NCBI GenBank assembly: GCA_024663395.1
Contig: JANFAH010000038.1
Span: 186,001-250,000 of the forward strand
DNA from: Pisolithus tinctorius
Taxonomy: Eukaryota > Basidiomycota > Agaricomycetes > Boletales > Pisolithaceae
Length of the DNA: 64,000 nt
Reading direction: 5' to 3'
This document shows, piece after piece, positions 11,801 to 23,696 of this stretch (position 1 is the stretch's first letter; each line of letters opens with the position of its first letter). The notes beneath the pieces are model-generated. The model searched no databases and was not told the origin of the DNA. It saw nothing but the letters and a program-made list of their open reading frames with translations. The position numbers and the translations under genes are program-made.

Positions 11801-12271
11801 GCTGGTCATCCTCGTTTTTGTTGTTGTCAAGATTCTCCGCCACCTCCTCCATTCCAGAGTCCTCATCATGGATTTGGTCGTCCAGGCACAGGGAAGGGGA
11901 AGGGAGTGTTGGGGTGTTTGCGATGGAAGGACGAGGTGTCAAGGAGCGTCTTCTATCTCTCAGGCCAAACATGTGCTCTTCCCAGCCTTCGGGAGGCTGG
12001 ACTGCACGCCACGGTTTCGGTTTGCCAATCATATCCTTCGGAGTAGATTGCCGTGAGCAGAAAACGATGTTAGAGTAATGGATGAGAAATATACAAGACG
12101 TACCTCTGAGTGTTGCACTCCATCATTAGAGACAACAGCACCACCTTTTTTTACTCGTTTGGAAACTGGGGCATTTTGTGAGGACGGAATCCTTCGGTTG
12201 CGAAGAACACGAGTGTTCAAGTCGGCAATGGAGTCCCTCGAAGGCTCCAGGATATCAGCAGAGCGGGGCAT
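8819..12271 (-). pseudogene. Cargo gene 1: large multi-exon gene of unknown function with one in-frame TGA
   Basis: Start ATG at 12269-12271 (upstream in-frame ATG at 12305-12307 possible), stop TAG at 8819-8821. Phase-consistent exons include 12104-12271; 12035 down to about 11626; 11351 down to about 10893; then exons ending near 10657 and 10402; 10352 to about 10177; about 10115 to 9838; about 9793 to 9541; and three to four short 3' exons. The protein has a basic N-terminus, an acidic low-complexity block of NEDDQ/SGSEKEDD type, a conserved-looking SWYWATQPKPDG segment, several globular exons, and a Tyr/Asn-rich tail ending INEDYY. No domain is recognised. A single TGA at 11014-11016 interrupts an otherwise open exon; CGA would restore an Arg codon. 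Codon use and CpG content are high, unlike the arms. Function unknown; likely a passenger or accessory gene of this transposon family. Confidence 0.6.
11460..11547 (-). repeat. Double-hairpin repeat remnant inside cargo gene 1 intron
   Basis: Read on the minus strand it contains CGGGGTTTGGTGCC, GCTTGGTGCCC and AAAGCTTGGTGCTTT. These are the signature pieces of the repeats at 12907, 14418, 15094 and 15366. It falls in the region between the acidic exon and the next coding exon of cargo gene 1. Confidence 0.4.
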
Positions 12272-12309
12272 GGTTGTATGGGGGTGTTGAGAAACAGGGG
12301 GAGGCAAGG

Positions 12310-13171
12310 CGAGTATTTAAGGTCAGAGCACGTCAAGCCAAGACGAACCACATGGGAAAAAAAATCTGTCTAGAACATGTTGTCTCAGCATGCAAAGTTC
12401 TGGATATAGCATCAGCAAGGACATATGAAACCACAAAAAGAGGACACGACATAAGGGGGACGAAGGAAAAGCATGCAGGAAAGAAGTGGTTGTAATGTGT
12501 AGCGAGGATGACACACCTATCAAAATGGAAACATACGGGTGGAATCCCAATCGAAATCCAGAACAGCAGTATTCCATCTGCATGACCCAGAAAGTGGGTT
12601 TCCTCGGGACTGAAAAACCACAAGAGTTCATCAGTATCCAGTAATAGAGAAAGGAATGGGCTTACTAGATGGAAAATGAATCGTTCAAGCCCCTAAGGGC
12701 GGTCACTGACGAGAGCAGGGTCGATGGAGTCTGATAGACGCAGTCCCTTTCATGCGATCGATAGCCAAATCGAGCAAATAGTGTAGACCAAACGTCAGAG
12801 GTACAACAACCTTTAGGTGAAGTTGTTGCTGAAATGAATCTCCAGTACTGAGCGACGAGGGTCATTGTCGTCTGTGCAATTGATCACCGGATCGACACCA
12901 AGACCACCCTTGAAGGCTCCAAGCCTTCAGGGGCTGTCAAGGGCACCAAGCCCATGACATTTAGCAGAGAGACGCTCCAAGCGTTCCGCTGCTAAGTGGT
13001 AGAGCTTGAATGGTAGAAATTTACGAAGGATGGAAAGTGCCAAGTTGCGACTTGCCTCACAGTCAGGCTGCCATATGCAATACGCGGCCTGAGGATTTAT
13101 ACTTCGTAGTAATTAATTGGAGACCGCCGCGAGAAATACTTGCCAACAGATAATACAATAGCTGTTAGTCT
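12310..13171. other. Gap between cargo genes 1 and 2, mostly no supported gene
   Basis: This holds the presumed 5' region of cargo gene 1 and one double-hairpin repeat at 12907-12986. Open minus-strand stretches at 12540-12865 could be 3' exons of cargo gene 2, but I could not place phase-consistent splice sites. Nothing else is supported. Confidence 0.3.
12907..12986 (-). repeat. Double-hairpin repeat, copy 1
   Basis: CCTTGAAGGCTCCAAGCCTTC forms a stem-loop, followed by GGGCACCAAGCCC and then by a second stem-loop, GACGCTCCAAGCGTTC. The same two-hairpin layout returns at 14418-14497. Confidence 0.6.
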
Positions 13172-13715
13172 TTACATGGATATGGTAAAAAAAATTCCAG
13201 TGGGAGTATGCATGCAGTCATCCACTAGATATGGAACCCTTGCTTCACGATCTGGGTGGCCGCAGACAAGAATAGTGGAGGGATCAGTCGAGTTAGGTGG
13301 CGTTAGATGTATCGATACTGGTGGTGCGGGAAATTCCACGTAAATGGGGATCGAGGGGGATAAGGTGGCAGGTGTACACTCTTTGCGGGACAACAATCCT
13401 GAAACCCCAGGACTCGATGGGCATAATGCCGCCGTGGGGTATGTGGGTTGTGAGCCGGATGACCCTATGAAGGCTGCAATATGATCAGTCCAGAAATGTC
13501 ACTTAAGAACATACTCACCTTCAGCGCGAGATCTTAGTAACAAAGCGCTTGCTAGCGTTTCAGCGTCTGCTGCATTCAATTCGAGGTTTCCGATCAGAGT
13601 AATTAGAGCGCCTGTGCCAAAATGCATTAGTCGTCAGGAGTTAGTCAGAAAAACACGTACTGAGGTTGCTAGAGCTTATATCCAATCCAGTACTGGGCGA
13701 AGGTATTTCGGACAT
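13172..13715 (-). CDS. Cargo gene 2: small three-exon gene of unknown function
   Basis: ATG at 13713-13715 on the minus strand. Exon 1 ends at a GTACGT donor near 13656. Exon 2 (13611 down to about 13519) begins after GGCACAG and ends at GTGAGT. Exon 3 starts after ATTGCAG near 13475 and reads to TAA at 13172-13174. All junctions keep phase. The predicted protein of about 145 aa has an Ala/Leu-rich helical N-terminal part and a Pro/Ser/Thr-rich C-terminal part. No family is recognised, and additional 3' exons further left are possible. It lies between two double-hairpin repeats and has the high CpG content of the cargo zone. Confidence 0.45.
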
Positions 13716-14417
13716 GGTGGGTCAGGGAATGGGAAGGAAAGGCTGGAGAGTGAATGCGCAGAGAATTGTAAGTATGACGGCGGATCTCCAGCAGAAGGCT
13801 ACCTCGTTCCCTTTCCCCATTTGTCGGAAGCCATTGCGGGAAAACTGGAAGTTCGACCATGACGAATCGTGCACTTAGATGTGACGTAACTCTTCGTAAT
13901 ACCCTGGAGGAAGTAGCAGAAATCGATGGATAAGATACACTGAAAAGCTAACCATGTACCCACGTTAGAACTTCGCATGGTTGATCATGAGGCAACCTGG
14001 AGAAAATTCATAGTAGAGGAACATGCCATGTATTCGATCGGCAGGGATAGATATGAACGGATGTGTTGCTAACTAGAATCTTCAGGACTAAAAGGCGAGG
14101 GGAGAACTGCACTATCGTCTACACGATTGATCACTGAATCTGTACCAAGGGTAGATGAGTGGGGAGACAAGGGCATCGCTATTGAAGGCATATACTGGCC
14201 AGGTGGAACAACGGAGTGCAGCCGGAGGTGGGGAGAACGATGGACCTAGTACATGTAGTATGTGCTGGTAAATGGGTCAGTAGACTGCGAAGCATAATGA
14301 TGCATAACTTAAGTCGAAAGCACTGACCTGCAAAACCTTCATTAACATCGCTGAAAGATGAGGGTCAGTCTTGACTGTCGTCGTGCGATTGATTGTCGGA
14401 TCCACTGGACACCAAGA

Positions 14418-14497
14418 CCGCCCTTGAAGGCTCCAAGCCTTCAAGGCTGTCAAGGGCACCAAGCCCCTGACATATGGTAGAGGAACGCACCGAGCGT
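14418..14497 (-). repeat. Double-hairpin repeat, copy 2
   Basis: CCCTTGAAGGCTCCAAGCCTT stem-loop, GGGCACCAAGCCC, and AACGCACCGAGCGTT stem-loop. It is close to copy 1 in sequence and in the same orientation. Confidence 0.6.
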
Positions 14498-15093
14498 TCC
14501 CCCAATACCATGTGGACAGCATACAGAAGACGAGAGTGTCGCTAAGTAATAGCTGCGGGTGGTGCGAATGTTTGTTTCGGCTGTGATGATGTAACAATTG
14601 TGCAATTGTGAAATGACATGTTAAGATTCTGTCATTCATCGAAACTTTAGTCACATCGGTAAAAGTGGCCAAATCTATTAACAAAGTAGCAACGGCGCAC
14701 TAGTACTTGTAACTAGGACTTGCTATAAGTAGCTTATCAGTATGTCATTACTGTAATGCACGAACACATCTCCCGTGAATATTACAATAGGCAGTGCGGA
14801 ACATTGAGGAATGAAATACGGAACACAAAACTTATATCTAATCACCCGATTATTTGACAATTTAGAGCCTAGACTCAAGGTCTTCCTCGAGCACGCTGTA
14901 AGTCAGGCGTCACATTCATTTGTGGTGCAGGTCACGTGCACAGCAGTACCCGTAATATTTCTCACTACTACTAGTAAGTGCTACCTACTACTTCGAGTTG
15001 CCGACGCCCCTCCATATAAACCAATTCAGTGCAAGGTAAGTTTCTCTCTATCTTTTCCATGTTAATTTTCCAGATGGCCTGGTTGCTCTTTCC

Positions 15094-15176
15094 ACGAACG
15101 TTTGGAGTGTTCGTCTGTCAGGTCTCGGGGGTTTGGTGCCTGCAAGTTCTTGATAGGCTTGGGGCCTATCAAGAGA
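15094..15176 (+). repeat. Double-hairpin repeat, copy 3 (inverted)
   Basis: CGAACGTTTGGAGTGTTCG stem-loop, GGGGGTTTGGTGCC, then TCTTGATAGGCTTGGGGCC with TATCAAGA closing the stem. The order is inverted relative to copies 1 and 2. Stem sequences differ while pairing is kept. Confidence 0.6.
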
Positions 15177-15365
15177 TATCCTTGCGGTTTCTGGGGTGTT
15201 TCTTCATCGAAATTCAGACGTTAACATAGTCTATATGCATGCAGAGTCAATACACTAATCATTGTCACCTCTTTGTCAAGAAGATGTTTTTTGAAAGTAA
15301 GTTTTTATTCTCTTTCATTCATACCTTTCTTTCAAACATCTGGTCAACTTATGTTGTACTCGGAG

Positions 15366-15449
15366 CCAAACGTTCGGAGCGTTTGTCTGCCAAGTGCTCT
15401 GGGGTTTGGTGCCTCGTGAGTTCTCAATAGGCTTGGGGCCTATCGAGGG
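15366..15449 (+). repeat. Double-hairpin repeat, copy 4 (inverted)
   Basis: AAACGTTCGGAGCGTTT stem-loop, GGGGTTTGGTGCC, then CTCAATAGGCTTGGGGCC with TATCGAG closing. It lies about 120 bp upstream of the start of cargo gene 3. Confidence 0.6.
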
Positions 15450-15569
15450 CAACATTCTCGTTTCATTTCAGTTACACCGGCCTTAACGCTGCATGATTCA
15501 TTTTTTTCTCCCCTCGTTGTCATCTCTGTCAATTTAAGTAAGTACTGACTGACTTCTTTTGTTTCCAGG

Positions 15570-17809
15570 ATGAATGTAGCTAGCATTCGCCCTTATGAAT
15601 TATCATTGCACAACTGCCCTGGTGACGGTGCGTTCTCGCTGTCCCTAACTCAGCTCAAATTGATTATCATTATTTTCAGGTAGATGGGGTGCATTTGATG
15701 CGCACGTCCTAGCGAAGTGTGACGACCACTGGATCATGTCGCCGAACGCTGACTATATTCCCCAACCCTTCATCTTTGATGGAGAAACAATCATGCCCCT
15801 ACGCGATGGACGGTTCGGCCATATAGACTGTTTTCAATGGCCACAGTTGTTCGCAGAACACTACACATGGAGTCCGTGTGTCCCTCGGAAAGTGGCCTAT
15901 GGAGACGACCCAACATGGAAGTGGCTGTGGTGGAACGTTACCCAGTCAGCAGAAGATTTTGTGCTGGAAAGAGGGTCTGCCTTCAAAGTTGGCAGGATTC
16001 ATGCCGACAAGTGGAAGTCAATGGAGACCATTTATAATTGACTAGACGAATGTTTGCAAGGTTGGCTAAACAAGCACCCCCACTACAAAGGTCCTCTGAG
16101 ACCTGACTCATGGCTGGGGTCATGTTGGCGATGTCTCCTGCATCTGAAGGTATGATTTTTTTCTGGTTCAGATTTCGTTAATTAAAATTTTCTCTAGCAA
16201 CTCCCATTTATGTTTCGAGACACAGTCATATTGGTCGCTTTTTGTCAATGCCTCCTCCTAGACATCTTTGGCATGCTAGAATATCTGGACACAGACCTTG
16301 ACCCTGCTACAGGCACTTTCGTTGATTCATTTGACCACTGGATCGGGGCATTCACGACAGACCCCGACATTTGCCAGTGCCTTTTCGAAATATGTGTGCC
16401 TGTCTGGATGGTCTGGAAACCTGATCGTGTACCCCCAGACATGCAAGTGTCGAAGACTGTCGAGATTACGCGCCCTCATGACATAGTCATGGATCCTGAG
16501 GTTTTTGAGGTCGGGCAGATGCTGAAATGGCACAGCGCCTGGTACCACCCTGGTGAATTGCGCCACAGGCACACTCAACAAGGCCCGGCGATTGGGCTCA
16601 AGCAATTTGCAGTTCCCTGGCCGGAACTGCCACGCACCAGCAGTGGTGTGGCCTCGACTCCCACAAGCATGGGTCCCATGGCTTCCAATGCTGCAAGTTC
16701 CAGTGGTGCAAGTTCAAGTACGGGAGCTGTTAGGACGGGCAGGGCTCGACAATGTAATCAGCCATGTACATATCCTATTCATTTTGTCTCAGTGTGTTTA
16801 ACATTTTGCTCAGATCCCCCTGCGGGCTCGAAAGGAGCCAAGCCATCGGTCGTTCTGAATCCCGAACTGTGGGAAGACCTCGGCAATCCAGCTATTCCCC
16901 CTGCTATGTCCGCATGGCATGCTGCCCTGAAGGACATGAATAAGGATGCAAAAAGGGTTAGTCCCAACGCGCCAAAGGTAGCTTACTTCTTTCCCAGCCC
17001 GAGTCTGTTTGTGAGGGGCAAGTCCTCCGATTGCCAGCAGAGGTACCTGAGGAATTGGCTAGTCTCTCGAGCAGGTTGGATCACTTGTCTTTCTGCCTCG
17101 GATGTGTCTCCTGTTATCCCTCGGTCCTGGTGGGATTTCCTGAACACAATTCCCAAGCAGATTTCATCCACATTTTCCGGCGACCGACTATGTGAATCTG
17201 CCACCCTCTTTGGTCCCGAGCTCGTCAGCCTCCAACACGACATACCTAGCCATGTACAATTCCGGGATATTTCAATTTCCCTTGCAGACCTCGCTACCAT
17301 CGATCAGATGACGAAAAGCAAGATTTTATGGGATTTATATGAACACAACTTCTGGTTCGAGTTGGTCACTCTTGACCGTGTGATGATGCCTAGCTTGTGG
17401 TCAAATCGGGATTCAGAGCGGCTCAATCATGTCCGGCAGGTACGTACAATTTTACCTCACCAGGAATGCGCTGTTTCTGAACTCTACGCAGATTTTCCCT
17501 GGTGATTCGGAACTCACCATGTGTGCTGAGCCTTTCCCTCAGCAAAATCAAGGCCTTGGCTCGTCCGACTTTCAATCGAAATGGGAGTATGTAGAGAAGC
17601 TCTGAGCGTTACTTGCTGTATGGCCAGGATGCCCCTCAGACTTGGCGGAGCCAATTATGCCATTAGCATCATCGTTGCGTGTCTGGGCAATGGAAAAGAA
17701 GTTGGCTATATTTTATGTACAGTCGTTCTTTGATACTTTTGGTCGTCCGCCCCTTCTTCCCCACCTTATTCCAACTGCACCGCAGGGTTACAGTTCAAAT
17801 AGTCAGTAA
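15570..17809 (+). pseudogene. Cargo gene 3: five-exon gene of unknown function with two in-frame TGAs
   Basis: Exons 15570-15627, 15680-16149, 16198-16753, 16814-17439 and 17492-17809 join in phase and end at TAA 17807-17809, giving a protein of about 675 aa. Visible features are an N-terminal NCPGDGRWGAF segment, a Trp-rich region with FGHIDCFQWPQLF and CVPRKVAYGDDPTW, and a Ser/Ala-rich linker before exon 4. I recognise the general look of a gene repeated in Agaricomycete genomes but no named domain. TGA codons at 16039-16041 and 17603-17605 interrupt the frame, and in both CGA would fit. It sits upstream of, and in the same direction as, the transposase. Confidence 0.6.
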
Positions 17810-18131
17810 CCTCCTTCATCATTCCCCAATACCATTTTTACTCTGTACGTTTCCTGAACGATATTCGTAGCACGCCGCAATTGCAATCTCATTTTGTTCA
17901 TTGCACACTTGCTCTGTCTCTTTCCCCATCGCCCTCGCTAGTCATGTGCAAAGGTCAGTTCGCTTTTCTATGCTGGAGGCTAACTATTGGAGATGTGCTG
18001 GTGGCATCTTGGGGTTGCCTTCCAGCAACCAGGATTCGGTGTCCTGGTCACAGTCCTGTAACTTGGTGTTGCAGGATCGTTGTCTACCACTAACTCGCCT
18101 AGACAGTTTATGCGTCTGACCGATTTCATAG

Positions 18132-21100
18132 ATGTCTTTTCGTCGACCGAAACAGCTTACTAGGCATGGTCCCTCTGTACGAGTTACCGCCCCAATGAAC
18201 CAGATTCCTGACTCGCTCCGTGTGGATGATCTCGCAGTCCTTGTTGACCATCAGACTGCTGAACCTTCGCACTGTGTTCCTGGAACTGCGGGGCTTTACC
18301 TTCCTGTTGAGCACTTGCTCACCTTACCTGGCCATTGCGCTTTCACACAACACCCCAGTGATTCCTCCGACCCCCACATCCAACGCTGCTCTGCTTCAAG
18401 CACTGCTCGCCCGTTAGAGCCTTCTGCGGGTAGTGAATGTGACCTCTCCCATGATGCCGCTTTCAACCGCTTAACTGATGGGCTACATATTAGCCAAGAC
18501 CCGCTCCTGTCACCGTCTAGGAATGCCTGAAAAAAAATGAAGCAGTGGCAGCGGTGGTCGCACACTGTCATCCCTTCCCTCCTTCAGCTGTACCTTGCAT
18601 ATCAACGACTATCCAACCACTTCCGGAATCCTGTTGACTACGAACTGCCAATGTGTGGTTGTCACCAGACTCGAAAGCTGAGAGTCATTTGCATTGATTT
18701 CAATGGTGAGATTTCTGTGTTCTTCGTCATTTTCCTCTGCTTAGATGCATTCATGGCAGCTCTGCAATCAGTTGATCTGGCTGTCTGTCCTTGTGCACCT
18801 GCAGCCCTCCAACTCCTTTGGATGGGCTACTTTCCCTGTGCCCCACTGGGGCCAACACTTGCTGTTAGCCTACAGCTTCTCAGCTTTGTCCGACAACTCT
18901 TCATGCGCATACCTCCAAACACTTCAGCATGGTGTGAGTCCCTTGAGGCATACCTTGCAGCTATGGGTTATAAGGTGGACACAAAGGTATGGAATTGTCA
19001 TGTTTTGTATCATTACCCCATTTTTTCCACTTCATAAAACATACATTACTGCCATAGTGACTGTAGTACAGATGACTCTGCTATGTAGGTAGTATATCTT
19101 AATCTGATGCATGACTATTTCATGGTTATAAGTGCATGCATGTGTGACATGTTCTGTTTCTTGGGACTGCTGTAGTGTTATATTGATAGGGTAGGATGTT
19201 TGTTGGTATTGTTTGTGGTGATGTTGCTATATTATTAATGCATACTTTGGTTGTTCTTCTCAGTCATGGATCATTGCTGATGATACTTGCGGGAGGGTAT
19301 ATGCCGGAGGTTCAGTAATGCATATCACTGGTATTGTATTCTGGAAACATCCCTTGATGAATATGTCCAACAACAACTGCAAGAATCTGCTAGTCCACCA
19401 TCAAACATCCCCTCTGCAATCCCATTGCCAAGTTCCTCAGACAATGATGTCTTCAGTTCAAAGATGAGGCCATCAGAATACCTACAACAGCGTTGTCCTT
19501 TATGCTTTGGTGGCCAGAGCTGGCAGAACAATAATAGTGAACATGGGTATGTCACTTGGTGGATATAGTTTTGTCAACTGCTAAAATTTCCTTTGTTCTA
19601 GCTTTTCTGATGTTGATGCAATTGTTTGCATTGATGCTTGTTTTACTCAGAAGCGCAGAGGTGGGCATCCAGATGATCCAGTAAACCCTACAGCTACAGT
19701 CTTTCTTTCACAAGAAGATATTTGTGCTATGGAGCATGAGGTTAATGAGTTGCAAAAGTCAAAGTCTTCAACCCAAAGGAGGAGTGGACAGGCTTTGAAA
19801 AAGAATTATCTTGGTGATGGGGAGGATGAGTTTGAAGAGGGAATGAGGATAACAATGTCAGTGCTGAAGGGTTGTAATGAGTCCTTTACTGCAGCTGATG
19901 AGAGGCGCCAGAAAGTGAGTCTTAATCATTTATTCTGACTCCATTGGTCTGATGGCAGTGTAGGCAAGTACCCAGTTCTTTTCAGATACTGGTGTCATGG
20001 CCCTACTCTGTCGTCATGATTGTGTCATTTACCTTGCAAATATGACTTCAGCTGGGGAGAGGCAACATTATGCACTTGCCCTCATCAAATCTCTTTTTGG
20101 CCATCTCCCAGATAATTTTCGTATTGGGCTGTTATATGACATAGGTTGTCAACTGGAACAGAGCTGCAGGAAGTGGGGTTTTCTCAAGTCATTTCTGCCA
20201 CGTATTTCTTTTGCCATCTCAGTATTTCATGCCTTTGGTCATCAATGGGCATGTCAGCTTATCTATCACCCCCAAAAATGTGAAGGATTTGGGCTATCTG
20301 ATGGAGAGGGATGTGGGCATTTTTGGAGTTCAGTCAAAGGGCTGATACCATCTCTTCGTGTTTCTGGGGTATGTGTGCAGTATGCCACATCTGTTTCAAG
20401 CTAACATATTATTCAGTATCATCAACGCCTCTTTGTTATTGACTTCCAGGTGTGCCACCTGGACATGAAGAGTCTCACTGGTTTGGGCCAGTGGCTTTTG
20501 CGTCGCTGGAATCATTGCCAAGAAAAGAAGGCTGCTGCAAACAGAGGCCTAAGGAGATGTGGAGTTGATATCCCAACTCTTCAAGCTGAATGGGTTGCTC
20601 AAGTCTCTGCACAGACAAAGCCAGCTCCTCGTAAGCTGCTGATATAAATAATGACTCCTGCTCACCATCAAATTAGGTCACAGCTCTAAAGCTGCTGAGA
20701 ATATGATATTGCAAATCATGGCAACTCAGAAATCATTGGCAAATTATGAGGCCAAGCTAGAAGTGCTGGAGAAAGATCTTCTCCATGGGGTTGCTGACAT
20801 GACAAGCTTGAATATCCAAATTGCAGAGTGTCATCAAAAGGTTAAGTGTTTTAAAGAAGCTTTGCAGAACCAGAGGGCAACCCTAGGCATAAATGGGCAT
20901 TCAAATCTTGCTAGTATCCAAAAGAGTGCTTATCTTCAAGTTAGTGGCAGTGTATTTTCTACATGGTTTCATCTAATTGAGACCATGTTCCATAGCTTCG
21001 CATGCATGCATTAGCAATCAAGAAATGTATCAGAGATCGTCTGCGCCAACGAAAGTTTGAGTTGGAAAGACTGGAATGCTCATATCGGCAGACTCTCAGT

Positions 21101-22000
21101 GGTAAGAGGTCATCATTCATGAATACCCTTGTATTTGACTTGCCTTGAAGAACAAAGACTTCAAAACCACACAGAAGCATCTGTGAAGCGACGAGAACCA
21201 GGAATAGCCAAGCTTGCCAGTAGCTACAATAATTTGTGTCTGCAAATTGTAGGCCTCATACACAAGGGAAAAGCTCCTCAGGGGTCAATAGCCCCACTCC
21301 TGATTCCAAGGGACTCTGTGTTCAAACTGGATGTGGATGATGATATTTGGCAGGATATTGGCCTTGGGGATGATTCAGATGGGTTACTACCCCCATGGTT
21401 AGCTGATGAAAAAGTGCGCTCAGGGATCAGATCACTCCTTGAGCTGAGGCGTTGTGAAGAAGAGGAAAGGCGCCTGTTGCAGGAAAGAAGAGCTTTGACA
21501 GAGTGGTTTTCTGAAGAGTGGGGTTGTGTGCAGAAAACCAGACAGAGTGCTGGTAAGAGACATGTGTCATTGCATTACCATGACTAACACACATTGCAGA
21601 TGTTGATCTTGCATATGAACTTGACTGCAGAGCATTGAGACTAGCAGGTTTGTGCATCTTGTGGAAGAGGCAACTTAGAGGCTATCCTGGAACACCTAAT
21701 GAGAACTGGGGTGCAAGTGATGAAGAACTGCACAGCATGGTGCAGGGTGGTCATGTTATATATATTGATGGTGATAATGAGGAGAGGTTTGATGGATTGG
21801 AGTCAGAGGGTGAAGAGGATGAGGATGAAGTGATGGATGATGAGTTGCTATGTGTTGCTGAAGAATTTGCCCTGGCAGATGAATATCACCAACAAAGTGA
21901 TATGCCATTGGAAGAATTCTGTTGGGGAGAAGAATGGGAGAATGACCTACTGGATATGGATCCACCATCATCTCCAAGTAAAAGAGTTCGATACAGATAA
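18132..22000 (+). pseudogene. KDZ (Kyakuja-Dileera-Zisupton) transposase with CxC1-type cysteine cluster
   Basis: Catalyses movement of the surrounding element. ATG 18132, stop TAA 21998-22000. Phase-consistent exons: 18132-18705, 18745-18986, about 19293-19546, 19602-19914, 19964-20368, 20417-20630, 20677 to about 20940, 20996-21101, 21151-21552, 21600-22000. Domains in order: N-terminal low-complexity region; QWQRWSHTVIPSLL and a Cys cluster (CGCHQTRK, CPCAPAA, PCAP) like CxC1; a CPLCFGG knuckle; first catalytic region VCIDACF (Asp at 19633); DTGVMALLCRHD; YDIGCQLE; HAFGHQWACQ and DGEGCGHFWSS with the Glu; then a coiled-coil C-terminal half with RKFELERLE and LPPWLADE and an acidic tail. 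One TGA at 18528-18530 lies in frame six bases before ATG 18537, so the N-terminus is either cut off by a nonsense change or translation starts at 18537. The splice into 19293 is not clean and may hide a frameshift. Confidence 0.85.
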
Positions 22001-22109
22001 GGGTGATAGAGACAAATTATAATCTATTTGGTGTCTTTAAATAGAATGTTTTTTGAGCATCATGTTTGCAAGACATATGCATGGGTAAAATGTAGAATAT
22101 CCTGCTGGT

Positions 22110-23560
22110 TGGCAGAGGGGTAGGTGGGATGTCCCAATGTAGCCTTAGGGGCTGTTGTGGGACATCCCACTGCTTGGCAAAGGGGAGGGTGGGACATCCC
22201 AATGTAGCCTTAGAGGCTGTTGTGGGACATCCCACTGCTTGCCAGAAGGGGGGAGGGATGTCCCAATGTAGCCTTACAGGCTGTTGTGGGACATCCCACT
22301 GGTTGGCAAAGGGGAGGGTGGGATGTCCCAATTTAGCCTTAGAGGCTGTTGTGGGACATCCCACTGCTTGCCTAAGGGGAGGGTGGGACATCCCAATGTA
22401 GCCTTAGAGGCTGTTGTGGGACATCCCACTGCTTGCCAGAGGGGGGGGAGGGATGTCCCAATGTAGCTTTAGAGGCTGTCAAGGGACATCCCACTGCTTG
22501 CCAGAGGGGGGGAGGGATGTCCCAATGTAGCCTTAGAGGCTGTTGTGGGACATCCCACTACTTGCCAGAGGGGGGGGAGGGACATCCCAATGTAGCCTTG
22601 GAGGCTGTTGTGGGACATCCCACTGCTTGCCAGAAGGGGGGAGGGATGTCCCAATGTAGCCTTAGAGGCTGTTGTGGGACATCCCACTGGTTGGCAAAGG
22701 GGAGGGTGGGATGTCCCAATTTAGCCTTAGAGGCTGTTGTGGGACATCCCACTGCTTGCCAGAGGGGGGGGAGGGATGTCCCAATGTAGCTTTAGAGGCT
22801 GTCAAGGGACATCCCACTGCTTGCCAGAGGGGGGGAGGGATGTCCCAATGTAGCCTTAGAGGCTGTTGTGGGACATCCCACTACTTGCCAGAGGGGGGGG
22901 AGGGATGTCCCAATGTAGCCTTAGAGGCTGTTGTGGGACATCCCACTGCTTGCCAGAGGAGGGGGAGGGATGTCCCAATGTAGCTTTAGAGGCTGTCATG
23001 GGACATCCCACTGCTTGCCAGAGAGGGGGAGGGATGTCCCAATGTAGCTTTAGAGGCTGTCAAGGGACATCCCACTGCTTGCCAGAGGGGGGGAGGGATG
23101 TCCCAATGTAGCCTTAGAGGCTGTTGTGGGACATCCCACTACTTGCCAGAGGGGGGGGAGGGATGTCCCAATGTAGCCTTAGAGGCTGTTGTGGGACATC
23201 CCACTGCTTGCCAGAGGAGGGGGAGGGATGTCCCAATGTAGCTTTAGAGGCTGTCATGGGACATCCCACTGCTTGCCAGAGAGGGGGAGGGATGTCCCAA
23301 TGTAGCCTTAGAGGCTGTTGTGGGACATCCCACTGCTTGCCAGAGGAGGGGGAGGGATGTCCCAATGTAGCTTTAGAGGCTGTCATGGGACATCCCACTG
23401 CTTGCCAGAGAGGGGGAGGGATGTCCCAATGTAGCTTTAGAGGCTGTCATGGGACATCCCGCTGCTTGCCAGAGGGGGGGAGGAATGTCTCAATGTAGCC
23501 TTAGAGGTTATTACTTGCCAGAGGGGGGGAGGGATGTCCCAAAGTAGCCTTATGAGGAAA
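22110..23560 (-). repeat. Palindromic tandem array R1 (longest array)
   Basis: More than twenty units of the nested-hairpin repeat in reverse orientation. Blocks of several units are themselves repeated (about 22440-22680 against 22745-22985, and 23010-23170 against 23250-23400). The array has therefore grown by multi-unit duplication. Long open frames on both strands are repeat artefacts. Confidence 0.9.
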
Positions 23561-23633
23561 ATGTGACCAGTCCTAAGATTGAACCAGTGACCTCCTACAT
23601 GTTCACCAGGTGCTACAACCACTGGACTGTCTG
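23547..23633 (-). repeat. tRNA-derived SINE-like head 4 (right arm)
   Basis: Reverse-complement partner of the head at 5298-5385, with the same GGTTCAATCTT B box and GGTCACATTTTCCTCATAAG tail. Confidence 0.6.
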
Positions 23634-23696
23634 CCAGAGAGTGGGGTGGGATGACCCAACATAACCCAAGAGGGTGTTCTGGGACATAGCCTCAGC

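Larger units (their letters stand above)
13716..15569. other. Cargo intergenic region with no supported gene
   Basis: It contains three of the double-hairpin repeats. The longest open frame (minus, 14277-14684) runs across one of these repeats and has no splice or composition support. The part just before 15570 has a GTAAGTACTGAC...TTTCCAG segment (about 15537-15568) that looks like a 5'-UTR intron of cargo gene 3. Confidence 0.4.

Noticed and set aside
14277..14684. 135-residue minus-strand open frame
   Set aside because: It crosses a double-hairpin repeat and lacks splice or domain support.
11014..18530. Programmed TGA recoding in the KDZ cargo genes
   Set aside because: The same TGA pattern occurs in unrelated elements and alongside CpG loss, so mutation of CGA is the simpler explanation. 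Kept only as a remote alternative.
22110..23560. Regular 60 bp repeats that resemble a CRISPR array
   Set aside because: The spacers are themselves the repeated sequence, the units are nested palindromes, and all surrounding genes are eukaryotic with introns. No cas-like gene is present.
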